NCBI RefSeq assembly: GCF_017814275.1
Contig: NZ_JAGIYQ010000006.1
Coordinates: forward strand, 124,001 to 188,000
DNA: 64,000 nucleotides
Reading direction: 5' to 3'
From: Gottfriedia endophytica
GTDB lineage: Bacteria; Bacillota; Bacilli; Bacillales; Bacillaceae_G
The translations under genes and the position numbers were made by a program. A model generated the notes under the pieces. It was not told where the DNA came from. It saw only the letters and a list, made by a program, of their open reading frames with translations, and made no database searches. Numbering within the stretch: the stretch's first letter is position 1; the number at the start of each line of letters is the position of its first letter. Positions 44,406 to 53,588 of this stretch are shown here, piece by piece.

Positions 44406-45416
44406 TTATCCACCAATATGTGACATCTCTACTTTAGATCGTATTATTGAACCATTCGCTCTTTCATCAGAATAGCGATCACTTCGATTCATCCAAATAT
44501 CAGTTATTTTTTTGCTAATCACATCATCTGATTCTTCTGAACGAAGTAATTCACGAAGGTCATAGCCTTTTGATGCGAATAAGCATGTATATAATTTCCC
44601 TTCTGCTGAAACTCTGGCCCTTGAACAACTTGAACAAAAAGAATCTGTAACTGAGGAAATAATCCCAATTTCTTGATCACCTTCTAAATAACGGAATCTA
44701 GTTGCTACCTCTCCTACATAATTTGGCTCAATTTGTTCAAGTGGCATGATTTCTCCAATTCGGGTTAAAATCTCTTGTTTTGTTACTACATCTTCCATTC
44801 TCCAGCCATTGGAATTCCCAACATCCATGTACTCAATAAAGCGTAGAGTATGGTTATTTTCTTTAAAATATTTCGCCATTGGGATAATATCTTGATCGTT
44901 TTTTCCTTTTTGAACAACCATGTTAACTTTCACTTTTAGACCTGCGTTAGAAGCTGCCTCAATTCCCTCTAAAACCCTCTTAACATTGCTTCTATTCCCA
45001 TTTAATTGGTTAAATCGTTCATCATCTAATGAATCTAGACTGACTGTCACTCGTCTTAATCCGGCATTAAATAACTCAGTGGCAAACTTTTTTAGAAGAG
45101 AACCATTTGTCGTAATGGCAATATCTTCTACTCCTTTAATTGAATTCAAACGATAAATTAAATTAGGAAGATCTTTACGTAATAGTGGTTCTCCTCCAGT
45201 GATTCGTATTTTTTGGACACCTAGTGAAACAAATATACGGGTCAAACGTTCCATTTCTGCAAAAGATAGGATTTTATCAGAAGATAAAAAATCATAATTG
45301 GGCCCAAATATTTCTTCCGGCATGCAATAGCGACAACGAAAATTACAACGATCGGTAACGGATAATCGTAAATCTCTCAGCGGGCGTTGTAAATTGTCTA
45401 ATATACCTTCTTCCAT
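44406..45416 (-). CDS. moaA: GTP 3',8-cyclase (radical SAM)
   Basis: First step of Moco synthesis. ATG 45416, preceded by AAAGGGAGAG, is chosen over the 45455 frame; about 336 residues. The radical-SAM cluster CNFRCRYC lies near residue 25. The second 4Fe-4S site is [12 protein letters not shown] with a later Cys in LYTCLF, and the essential C-terminal GG (SHIGG) is present. Confidence 0.96.
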   Translation of the reverse strand: MEEGILDNLQRPLRDLRLSVTDRCNFRCRYCMPEEIFGPNYDFLSSDKILSFAEMERLTRIFVSLGVQKIRITGGEPLLRKDLPNLIYRLNSIKGVEDIAITTNGSLLKKFATELFNAGLRRVTVSLDSLDDERFNQLNGNRSNVKRVLEGIEAASNAGLKVKVNMVVQKGKNDQDIIPMAKYFKENNHTLRFIEYMDVGNSNGWRMEDVVTKQEILTRIGEIMPLEQIEPNYVGEVATRFRYLEGDQEIGIISSVTDSFCSSCSRARVSAEGKLYTCLFASKGYDLRELLRSEESDDVISKKITDIWMNRSDRYSDERANGSIIRSKVEMSHIGG

Positions 45417-45479
45417 ACTTATCTCTCCCTTTAATACTTGATATCTATTAATCATTCATTACATTTTGTACTGTTGTTT

Positions 45480-46280
45480 CTATTGAATTCGTTCTGGACA
45501 TGTATAAATATTGAAAGAATCATTTCTAATAAAACCTACTGTCGTAATTCCTAATTCTTCGGCTAACTCTAATGCCAATTCAGTAGGAGCCGATTTTGAA
45601 AGAACTACCTCACAACCAATTTTTGCTACTTTCAATAATATTTCTGAAGATATGCGTCCGCTAAAAACTATGACTTTATTTCCAATTGAGATATTATTTT
45701 TCAAACAATATCCGTATATTTTATCTAAAGCATTATGTCTTCCTATATCCATTCGACATAGCATAAAGCCATTTACATCGCATAATGCGGCATTATGCAC
45801 TCCTCCAGTATTTTGAAAAATAGTTGCTGAGCTTTGTAGCTTACTCATTAAACGTAAACAATCATCTGGTGAGATCTTTACTCGTATTTCTTTCATTTTC
45901 TTGGCAGTTAACGCATCATTTACGAAAACAAACCCTTGTCTACTCATTCCACAGCACGAAGTAATATATCGCTTGTTCTGGAAGTTTTGATAATAAGGAT
46001 TCAAATTATCGATCTTAACGTATACGTATCCTTCTTTTTCCCGAACCCAAATTTCTTTAATATCTTCATACTTCCTCATAATCCCTTCGGAAGCTAAATA
46101 ACCAATAACCATATCTTCAATGTATTCTGGTGTACAAACCATCGTAACGAATTCTTGTTCATTAATTTTTACGGTAACAGGAAACTCTGTAACAACTAAA
46201 TCCTCAGTTTCATTAAGATATCCGTCTGAATATCTAAAAATTTTCCGTTTCTCCACTATTGGTTTCATTTGGCACTTCAT
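45480..46280 (-). CDS. fdhD: Formate dehydrogenase sulfurtransferase FdhD
   Basis: Transfers sulfur to the Mo-bisPGD cofactor and is required for active formate dehydrogenase. It is 266 residues. The sulfur-carrying cysteine pair is in ITSCCGMSRQGF (about residue 112), and MDIGRHNALDKIYG and FSGRISSEIL are typical. Its place second in the Moco operon, after mrp, ties the whole operon to the two fdhA genes. Confidence 0.95.
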   Translation of the reverse strand: MKCQMKPIVEKRKIFRYSDGYLNETEDLVVTEFPVTVKINEQEFVTMVCTPEYIEDMVIGYLASEGIMRKYEDIKEIWVREKEGYVYVKIDNLNPYYQNFQNKRYITSCCGMSRQGFVFVNDALTAKKMKEIRVKISPDDCLRLMSKLQSSATIFQNTGGVHNAALCDVNGFMLCRMDIGRHNALDKIYGYCLKNNISIGNKVIVFSGRISSEILLKVAKIGCEVVLSKSAPTELALELAEELGITTVGFIRNDSFNIYTCPERIQ

Positions 46281-46306
46281 CCTACCTACATTAGTATTGT
46301 AAAAAG

Positions 46307-47356
46307 TTAACTTATATGAATAATAAATTCAGCTAACGATGTAAACATCTCTCCTGTAAGAGAATCCTCATCATATACATTTGAACCTTTATTTTCCTCG
46401 CGTTTGGCAAATGGAATTCTTGCGATTACTTCGGATTGTAGTATTTCGGCTAACATATCACCGCCACCCTTTCCAAAAAGATAATTCTTCGTACCATCTT
46501 GTTCTTCATAGAACGACATATTTTCGACGATCCCTACAATTTCGTGTTTTGTATGTTTCGCCATGGCACCTGCTCTTGATGCAACAAAAGAAGCTACATT
46601 GTGAGGAGTCGTGACAATCAGTTCCTTTGCTTGAGGAATCATTGCTGCTACATCAATCGCTACATCTCCCGTACCAGGAGGTAAATCAAGGAGAAGGTAA
46701 TCCAGTTCTCCCCAATGGGTGTTTGCAAGAAAGTTTTGAATCCATTTATTTAACATCGGACCTCGCCACATCACTGGGTTATTATTATCTGTAAAAAATC
46801 CCATTGACATGATTTTAACGCCATGACTAATGACTGGAATCGCAGTCTGATCAATCATAGTTGGTTTCTGACTAACTCCCATCATTGCAGGAATACTAAA
46901 CCCATAAATATCTGCATCTAGTATTCCAACTTTTTTTCCTAGCCGTGCCAAAGCAATTGCTAGATTAACGGTAACTGTAGATTTTCCAACTCCACCTTTT
47001 CCACTTGTCACAGTAATAAATCGAACACCTGAATCAGGTCGCAACATAGTAGGCATTCCTGTCTTTGTTGTAGAGCTCTTCTTCAGCATTTGCGTCAATG
47101 CAGCACGTTCTTCTGATGTCATAGAACTAAACGTGATCGAAACAGAAGAAGCTCCAATGTTCCGAAGAGATTGTTCAATATCATCTTTTATTATTGCTTT
47201 TAAAGGACATCCTTGAATCGTTAAAACAACCTCTAGTTGAATATGCGTATCATCAACTTGAATATTGCGTACCATGTTTAAATCCACGATACTTTTATGC
47301 AGTTCCGGATCTTGGACATGTTTTAAAGCGTTCAAAATATCTTCATGTTTCAACAT
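46307..47356 (-). CDS. Mrp/ApbC-type P-loop Fe-S cluster carrier (copy 2)
   Basis: First gene of the Moco operon; 349 residues, DUF59 plus Mrp ATPase with SGKGGVGKST. It is nearly identical to the copy at 33.2 kb through the central part at both protein and DNA level but diverges at the last dozen residues (SLAEFIIHIS against SLAEDLIHRKIVS). Such a mosaic is what gene conversion between paralogues leaves. It follows leader RNA B by about 100 nt. Confidence 0.9.
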   Translation of the reverse strand: MLKHEDILNALKHVQDPELHKSIVDLNMVRNIQVDDTHIQLEVVLTIQGCPLKAIIKDDIEQSLRNIGASSVSITFSSMTSEERAALTQMLKKSSTTKTGMPTMLRPDSGVRFITVTSGKGGVGKSTVTVNLAIALARLGKKVGILDADIYGFSIPAMMGVSQKPTMIDQTAIPVISHGVKIMSMGFFTDNNNPVMWRGPMLNKWIQNFLANTHWGELDYLLLDLPPGTGDVAIDVAAMIPQAKELIVTTPHNVASFVASRAGAMAKHTKHEIVGIVENMSFYEEQDGTKNYLFGKGGGDMLAEILQSEVIARIPFAKREENKGSNVYDEDSLTGEMFTSLAEFIIHIS

Positions 47357-47625
47357 AACTATCAGTCCTTTTTAATTTTATGATTAATTTCTATTTAGTA
47401 GGTCAAATCACTTGGAGTATTCTTAAAAATATAAAAAGTTCACTTTTTAAAATAAAAAAGCCCGTCATAAAATAGACTGTGTATTGTAAATACACAATTT
47501 ATTTTATGACGGGCTAATTGCTAAGCAATTTATCATACTAGTGCAATCTATCTCATCATATACAACATTAAAAAACAGAATGTTAAAGCAAATATCTATT
47601 ACCCTAACATCAATGATTTTTGATA
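47357..47625 (-). promoter_or_regulatory. Leader RNA B: candidate riboswitch/attenuator before mrp-fdhD-moa operon
   Basis: The transcript would start near 47625. It has a hairpin at 47578-47611 (GAUGUU/AACAUU outer helix directly stacked on AGGGUAA/UUGCUUU), then CUGUUUUUU, UGAGAUAGAUU and UUGCUUAG, and a terminator. It aligns with leader A before fdhA. In the hairpin the outer pairs U-A of B become C-G, U-G and G-U in A, so pairing is largely kept while sequence changes. Control of the entire Moco operon at the level of termination is inferred. Confidence 0.65.
47459..47515 (-). terminator. Large terminator ending leader RNA B
   Basis: AGCCCGTCATAAAATAGAC pairs with TTTATTTTATGACGGGCT; followed by TTTTTTATTTT on the minus strand. 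The base of the stem matches that of leader A (AGCCCGCCATAAAATAGA). Confidence 0.9.
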
Positions 47626-47630
47626 TCTTT

Positions 47631-47659
47631 ATTATAATACTCGTACTATCTAACCACAA
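47631..47659 (-). promoter_or_regulatory. Promoter of leader B / Moco operon
   Basis: TTGTGG (47659-47654), 17-nt spacer, TATAAT (47636-47631). It starts right after the end of cydC. Confidence 0.8.
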
Positions 47660-47693
47660 GAACATTTTACTAGTGTCCACATTTTTATAAAAG

Positions 47694-49430
47694 TCAATAA
47701 TATTTATATGGTCGATCAAGTTCAAATAATCTTCGGTATCTTTCTTCATTTTCATACAGCTCATTATGAGTACCATCCATTATAATCTTCCCTTGATCTA
47801 AGAATAGTATTTGATCTGCCATTTCAGATCCAATTAAATGATGAGTAATCCATAGAACTGTCTTTCCTTCTAATACTTTGAATATTGTATTTAGTAATTT
47901 ACGTTCTGTAATTGAATCCAATCCAACAGTTGGTTCATCTAAAATAACAATTGGTGTAAATTGAAGTAGGACTCTAGCTAGCGCAATTCTTTGACGTTCA
48001 CCACCTGAAAATCTAACACCTGTCTCTTCCATTGGAGTATGATAGCCTTGTGGTAGCGACTCTATATAATCATGTAACTCTACCATTTTAGCAACTTTAA
48101 CTACCTCATCATCACTTGCTTTCGGATTTCCTAAACGAATATTATTAAGAACAGATGTATCAAATAGATAAGGTTTTTGATTGAGGACTGATACAACATT
48201 AGAGATAGCGTCTCCTACTATTCTAGTCTCTATGTTATTAATAGTAACCCTTCCTTGTTTAGGAGCTTCAACACCTTCAATAAGCTTAAGTATAGTAGAT
48301 TTACCTGAACCACTTGGACCTAATAAAGCAGTTATTTTATTCGGTTCAAGTGTAAATGAAATATTGTTTAAGATATTTCCTTCAACAGAATATTGAAAAG
48401 TAACATTTTCGAACTCTACCTTCGAAAATTCCTCAACTTTTCTATCAAACTCAAACGAAGTAGTTGAAGTTTGATGATTTTCTTCAAGGTCTTCTAGGCG
48501 ATTAATGGAATCATTATATAAAGGCACACTTCCAACAGAATTTGATAAAGGTATAAATGCTTCTGTTAACGGAAAGAGAACTAATACAAATGCTGCAATA
48601 AACGTTTTCGGAATCTCACCAACTATACTTTCATTCCCAGCCCAATACAACATCATTAAAACGAGTATTGCTACGACAAATTGAGCAAAGAAATCACGCC
48701 AACTTCTAAACCGTTTTTCTTGATTTTGAAGTTTTCTTAGGGAATGGTCACTCTCCTTATAGTTTTTAAAAAAGGATGACTTTCTACCACTAAATAGCCA
48801 ATCACTAATTCCCATTACTGCATCTGTTAGATTTTCATATAGAATTTTCTTTTTATTTTTTATTTGATGAGTTCTTGCTTTTTCAACTAATAAAGAATAA
48901 AAAGGCAATATCCCAATTAATACAAATGATACTAAGGCGATTAAAAGTGCGAATGGAATTGAGAAGAATCCCATTACGAAAATTGAAAGTACATATATAA
49001 ATAATACTGCAATTCCTGGGAAAATTGTCTTCAAATAAATATCTTGTAAATACTCGATATCATTTGCTAATAATCCTAAGATATCTCCTGTTTTAAACTT
49101 TGAACTTAAACTTAGTGCTGAAGGTTCAAGGATACTAAATAATCTTGTTCTCATATGAGATAATATTTTTAATATAGTATTATGTCCAACTAATCGTTCG
49201 GTATATTTAGAAACTGACCTTAGTATTCCAAATGTTCGAACTGCAACAATCGGAACATAAATCATTAGAATATTTTCCGGCCTAGTTGCTGCTTTTGAAA
49301 TTAAAAAGCCGGAAGTATACATAAGGGAAGCCGCAGCAAAAATAGTTAATGCACTTAAGAAGATCACCAATATAAATAAACGGCGATTTTCTTTTATATA
49401 TGGTAAAATCCATCCATTTTTATTAAACAT
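47694..49430 (-). CDS. cydC: Thiol reductant ABC exporter, CydC subunit
   Basis: Half-transporter of 578 residues: six-helix membrane domain (about 1-310) and ATPase with Walker A LGPSGSGKST (about 371-380), signature FSGGERQRIALARVL and Walker B IVILDEPT. With CydD it exports cysteine/glutathione-type thiols and haem-linked factors needed to assemble cytochrome bd. It is 11 nt downstream of cydD. The separation of cydDC from cydAB and joining to the molybdate genes is unusual. Confidence 0.9.
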   Translation of the reverse strand: MFNKNGWILPYIKENRRLFILVIFLSALTIFAAASLMYTSGFLISKAATRPENILMIYVPIVAVRTFGILRSVSKYTERLVGHNTILKILSHMRTRLFSILEPSALSLSSKFKTGDILGLLANDIEYLQDIYLKTIFPGIAVLFIYVLSIFVMGFFSIPFALLIALVSFVLIGILPFYSLLVEKARTHQIKNKKKILYENLTDAVMGISDWLFSGRKSSFFKNYKESDHSLRKLQNQEKRFRSWRDFFAQFVVAILVLMMLYWAGNESIVGEIPKTFIAAFVLVLFPLTEAFIPLSNSVGSVPLYNDSINRLEDLEENHQTSTTSFEFDRKVEEFSKVEFENVTFQYSVEGNILNNISFTLEPNKITALLGPSGSGKSTILKLIEGVEAPKQGRVTINNIETRIVGDAISNVVSVLNQKPYLFDTSVLNNIRLGNPKASDDEVVKVAKMVELHDYIESLPQGYHTPMEETGVRFSGGERQRIALARVLLQFTPIVILDEPTVGLDSITERKLLNTIFKVLEGKTVLWITHHLIGSEMADQILFLDQGKIIMDGTHNELYENEERYRRLFELDRPYKYY

Positions 49431-49441
49431 ACTTATCCCTT

Positions 49442-51142
49442 CTAAGAAGTAATTAGTTTAAAATAGTGACCTTTTTTATCTAGTAATTCTTCATGAGTAC
49501 CAATTTCAACAATTTCCCCTTCATTCATAACGATTATTTGATCCATATCTTTCATCCAATGAAGGCGGTGTGTAGCTATAAATACTAATTTGTTTTCAAA
49601 CAACTCAAGCATTGTTTGTTTTAACTCATACTCGGTCTCTATATCAAGATGACTTGTAGGTTCGTCTAAGAGTAATATTGGTCGATTTTCTAAAAATGCT
49701 CTAGCTAATGCTACCCTTTGGCTTTGTCCACCACTTAAACTTCTTCCGCCTTCACCTATTTTTTCATCTAATCCATTTGGTAAATCGTTCATTAATAAAG
49801 ATAATCCAGCTTTACGCCCCGCTTCTTCTACTTGTTGTTTTGAGGCATTAGGTTTATAAAAGCTTATATTTTCTTCTAAGGTTTTCGAAAAGATATACGG
49901 ATTTTGGGGAATATATAATAATTGTTTATGCCAATCTTGTAATTGGAGGTGTGACACTTTTTTTCCTGAAACATTTATTTCACCACTAGTAGGCTCTAAA
50001 AAACCACCTAGTAAGTCAATTAGAGTTGATTTACCTGAACCACTTTCCCCAACAATACCGATTTTTTGAAAACCTTTAATGCTCATATTTACTTTATTTA
50101 AAATCACTAATTCGTTTTCAGGCTCTATTGAAATATTACTTAATTCAATGAAACTATTATTATTCCATTTCCTTAAAGTAATATCTGATAGATCCCTAAA
50201 ATCTTGTTCATCTAATATCGCTTGCATAGATTTTCCTGCTTCTTGTCCATTTAATGTTGCATGATAATCGGAACCAAATTCGCGTACAGGCAAGAAATAT
50301 TCTGGCGCAAGTATTAAAATTGTTAATGCAGGTTCGAATAATATTTCCCCTTTAATTAAGCGCAGACCTAAAAATACAGCAACTGTAGCAATTGAAAGCA
50401 TCGTAAATAAATCAAGTGCAAATGAAGATAAAAATGCAGTTTTTAATGTACTCATTGTTGCCTCTCGATATCTCTCACTTACACTTTCAATTTTTTTAGT
50501 ATGCTTTCGACCTAAGCCTAGAAATTTCAAAGTTTCAAGGCCTCTTAAAGAGTCAGTAAAATGATTTGATAATATGCGATATGTCTTCCATTGTTTATTA
50601 GCTTTCTGTTTGGCAGCTAAACCAAGTAAAATCATAAAGATAATGATAATAGGAAAGGTAACAACTAAAATAATTGCTGAAACCTTATCAATAGTGAAGA
50701 TATATAGAACTACTAATGGTGTGATGATTGCAAGATTAATCATTTTAGAAGGCACAATTTCTAGATATTGTCTTAATTGATTAGTTCCTTCCATTATTAA
50801 AGTTACAATATTACCTGTTCCTGATTTTCTAGCATACCTCGGCCCAAGCTTAAATAGCTTTTCAAGAACTTTCATTTTCACATCAGTCGAAGCTTCATCA
50901 GCGAACTTTTCAGAGTATTTTTGTTTAACTGTAGTTATTAGATGACGACATATAAAAGCGATAATGAAGAAGATAGTAGCGGAATAAATTTCACTACTAT
51001 TCCTTCCATTAAATAAACTTACAATTGCTTTAGAAAGCATAAATGCTTGAAGAATAATTCCCGTTCCTTGTATAACTGTCAATATAACTAGGACAATTAA
51101 TAAACGAGTAATCCCTCTATATTTTTTCAAATCTTTTCCCAT
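49442..51142 (-). CDS. cydD: Thiol reductant ABC exporter, CydD subunit
   Basis: Partner of CydC, 566 residues: membrane domain (about 1-310) and ATPase with VGESGSGKSTLIDLLGG, LSGGQSQRVALARAFL and ILLLDEPTSHLD. Required for functional cytochrome bd in other bacteria. It starts 103 bp after modB, so it may belong to the mpsC-moaB-mobA-modAB unit or have its own promoter in that gap. Confidence 0.9.
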   Translation of the reverse strand: MGKDLKKYRGITRLLIVLVILTVIQGTGIILQAFMLSKAIVSLFNGRNSSEIYSATIFFIIAFICRHLITTVKQKYSEKFADEASTDVKMKVLEKLFKLGPRYARKSGTGNIVTLIMEGTNQLRQYLEIVPSKMINLAIITPLVVLYIFTIDKVSAIILVVTFPIIIIFMILLGLAAKQKANKQWKTYRILSNHFTDSLRGLETLKFLGLGRKHTKKIESVSERYREATMSTLKTAFLSSFALDLFTMLSIATVAVFLGLRLIKGEILFEPALTILILAPEYFLPVREFGSDYHATLNGQEAGKSMQAILDEQDFRDLSDITLRKWNNNSFIELSNISIEPENELVILNKVNMSIKGFQKIGIVGESGSGKSTLIDLLGGFLEPTSGEINVSGKKVSHLQLQDWHKQLLYIPQNPYIFSKTLEENISFYKPNASKQQVEEAGRKAGLSLLMNDLPNGLDEKIGEGGRSLSGGQSQRVALARAFLENRPILLLDEPTSHLDIETEYELKQTMLELFENKLVFIATHRLHWMKDMDQIIVMNEGEIVEIGTHEELLDKKGHYFKLITS

Positions 51143-51244
51143 AAATAAGTCAAACCCTTTTCATCTACGCGTTTTCTATACACGAATAACTCAAAATTTG
51201 ATAAGTACCAAAGGTAATAATAAGCACGCTATTAAAATAATTAT

Positions 51245-51901
51245 TTATTTTTGAATTAACTGCACTATCAGTAACATAATAAGTGAAATGAAAACCAATG
51301 AAATTACCCATAACCAAGCCATTTTCATATCCCCAGAATCAATTGCCATATAAATTGCAGTAGGTACAGTCTGAGTTTGTCCAGGAATGTTACCAGCAAA
51401 CATTAGCGTAGCTCCAAATTCACCGAGTGCTCGTGCGATCGATAAGATACTGCCTGTGACAATCGACTTAAAAGCTAAAGGAATAGAAATATATAGAAAG
51501 ACTTGTAATTCATTTGCTCCGCAATTCCGTGCAACATCTTCTATATCTTTGTCAATTCCTTGAAATCCTGTTTTTGCAGATTGGTACATAAGAGGAAATG
51601 ACACAACTATAGAAGCAATTACAGCTGCCCACCAGGTAAAAATAATTGGTTGATTAAAAAACCACTCTATAAACTTTCCTATAATACTATGTCTCCCAAA
51701 TACAACAATTAATAAAAATCCAACTACAGTAGGCGGGAGAACTAAGGGTAACATAATAATTGTTTCTAATAGAATCTTCCCCTTAAAATCTCGAACCGAT
51801 AATATCCTTCCAACTACAGTACCTAAAATAATTACAAAGACACTAGCTACAAAAGTAACTTTAATTGAAAGCTTAAGAGGTATTAAAAATTCTTCTATCA
51901 T
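51245..51901 (-). CDS. modB: Molybdate ABC transporter permease
   Basis: Inner-membrane permease, 218 residues with about five helices and the ABC-interaction loop EDVARNCGANELQVFLYISI (EAA motif). It acts with ModA. No ModC ATPase gene follows; cydD is next instead, so the ATPase must come from elsewhere. The ATG at 51901 follows closely after modA (14 nt). Confidence 0.93.
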   Translation of the reverse strand: MIEEFLIPLKLSIKVTFVASVFVIILGTVVGRILSVRDFKGKILLETIIMLPLVLPPTVVGFLLIVVFGRHSIIGKFIEWFFNQPIIFTWWAAVIASIVVSFPLMYQSAKTGFQGIDKDIEDVARNCGANELQVFLYISIPLAFKSIVTGSILSIARALGEFGATLMFAGNIPGQTQTVPTAIYMAIDSGDMKMAWLWVISLVFISLIMLLIVQLIQK

Positions 51902-51915
51902 GTCAAGTCAACACC

Positions 51916-52722
51916 TCATTTCGATAGAAAACCGTGTTTTTCAAATATCTCCATGGATTTTTTACTTTGAAGGAATGAATAGAATTCTTTTGTCTCATTA
52001 TGATTTTTTGTATCACTAATGATACCTACCGGATATATGATTGGCTTATGAGTTTGGTTGTTTGCCGTTTCAACAATTTTGACTTTTTTTGATGTAAGTG
52101 CGTCTGTTTTATACACAACACCTGCATCTACATTCCCAGTTTCAACATATGATAAAACCTGTCTTACATCTTTTGCATAGACAATTTTTTGATTAATGCT
52201 TGACCAAAGGTTCATATTTTCTAATGACTCTTTTGCATATTGACCAGCTGGTACTAAATCAGGTGTCCCTATTGAGATTTTCTTAACTTCATTTAGTTTC
52301 AGATCTTCAAAATTTTTAACTTGAAAATTAGAATTTTTAGGTTCAATTAACACTAATTCATTTCCAATTAAATCTACCGACTCTTTTTTTGAGGTAAGTC
52401 CTTCTTTTATCAACTTATTAAACTTATCTTTTCCTGCTGAGAAAAATAAATCCACTGGTGCGCCATTTTCAATTTGTTGCTGAAGAGTTCCAGAAGCTCC
52501 AAAATTAAATCTAAGCTTTACATTAGGATGGCTTTTTTCATAAACACTTTGAATTTCTATAAGACTATCTTTTAGACTAGCAGCAGCAGAAATTGTTAAT
52601 TCTATTTTTCTATTATCTTTGTTTTCAAATTTAGTTTGAGTTACTTTGTTGACAACCCCAAAAACAATTGCACAGACTACTATAATTGAGACAAGTACCC
52701 ATATTAATTTTTTATTTAGCAT
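51916..52722 (-). CDS. modA: Molybdate-binding lipoprotein-like ABC component
   Basis: Periplasmic-type substrate-binding protein exposed on the cell surface, about 268 residues from ATG 52722 (GTGAGGA upstream). The N-terminal hydrophobic segment (KKLIWVLVSIIVVCAIVFGV) is a membrane anchor or signal; a cysteine lies in it, but a clear lipobox is not present. ELTISAAASLKDSLIEIQSV, FNFGASGTLQQQIENGAPVD and DAGVVYKTDA are the family motifs. Confidence 0.92.
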   Translation of the reverse strand: MLNKKLIWVLVSIIVVCAIVFGVVNKVTQTKFENKDNRKIELTISAAASLKDSLIEIQSVYEKSHPNVKLRFNFGASGTLQQQIENGAPVDLFFSAGKDKFNKLIKEGLTSKKESVDLIGNELVLIEPKNSNFQVKNFEDLKLNEVKKISIGTPDLVPAGQYAKESLENMNLWSSINQKIVYAKDVRQVLSYVETGNVDAGVVYKTDALTSKKVKIVETANNQTHKPIIYPVGIISDTKNHNETKEFYSFLQSKKSMEIFEKHGFLSK

Positions 52723-52723
52723 T

Positions 52724-52966
52724 TTAATCCTCACCCTTTAATATTATTAATTGACTTAAACGGTTATTTCTTATTTCTTGTTCGTTCGGTGATGATAAAT
52801 CATATTTTTTTAATAGATGAAATAATTCATTTAACAATACTTGTGAGGGTTTAGTTTGTAATATTTTAAATAGCCCTTCAGCTAAAATTTCAGGTAAATG
52901 AGATTTTTGTAGTTCAACTTTATCAATAACATCTTGAGTTGAATGATTTAATTTACATGTACTCAT
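52724..52966 (-). CDS. Small unrecognised protein between mobA and modA
   Basis: ATG 52966, next to GAAGGTGG, is preferred to 52984 and gives 80 residues. It starts MSTCKLNHS and is otherwise charged and helical (LPEILAEGLFKILQTKPSQV, LNELFHLLKKYDL). It has no recognised family. It is inside the mpsC-moaB-mobA-modAB operon, with a few bases to modA, so a molybdenum-related role is inferred only from context. Confidence 0.65.
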   Translation of the reverse strand: MSTCKLNHSTQDVIDKVELQKSHLPEILAEGLFKILQTKPSQVLLNELFHLLKKYDLSSPNEQEIRNNRLSQLIILKGED

Positions 52967-53006
52967 TTTTTCCACCTTCTCCATGTTGTTTATTTGAATC
53001 CAAAGA

Positions 53007-53588
53007 TTAATCTTTATATCTAAGCCAATCCTCAGGATAATTAATATTAATAAATATGTGTTCGTTAGTGGAAAACGATATTGTCTTAATGTTAATGTCG
53101 CTTAATAACAATTTTAGTTTTCTATTATTCGTTGCTAGTAATTGTTCCATTTTCACAAGAATTCTCCTGTGATATAGACCGAATAGTGGTTGAATTGTAT
53201 TTGAATGCATTGGAATAATGGCATCATAAGAAGTACCATAAGCGTTATCAATCATCATTTTTACAAAATCTGATGTAACAAAAGGTATGTCAGATGCTAG
53301 TACAAAAAACCAATCTGCATTAGAAATAGTTGAAAATGCATTATACATTGCAAATAATGGTCCTTGATATGTGTCAGTTTCTTTTTCAATGACGAATTCT
53401 ACATCAGTTCGATCAAAAAATGAGATCAATTTTTCATTAGTTGATATCACAACAGGCGAAATCGAATTTTGCTTCAATGCTTCTACACTATATTCATAGA
53501 AAAATTTGTTTTTATAGATTTCAAACATTTTTGGTTTACCATATCTAGAAGATTTCCCTCCGGCTAAAACAACTCCAGCTATCTTCAT
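53007..53588 (-). CDS. mobA: Molybdenum cofactor guanylyltransferase
   Basis: Attaches GMP to molybdopterin to make MGD. Start ATG 53588 overlaps the moaB stop in an ATGA arrangement; 193 residues beginning MKIAGVVLAGGKSSRYGKPK, the nucleotidyltransferase signature. ASDIPFV provides the metal-binding aspartate. Confidence 0.93.
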   Translation of the reverse strand: MKIAGVVLAGGKSSRYGKPKMFEIYKNKFFYEYSVEALKQNSISPVVISTNEKLISFFDRTDVEFVIEKETDTYQGPLFAMYNAFSTISNADWFFVLASDIPFVTSDFVKMMIDNAYGTSYDAIIPMHSNTIQPLFGLYHRRILVKMEQLLATNNRKLKLLLSDINIKTISFSTNEHIFININYPEDWLRYKD

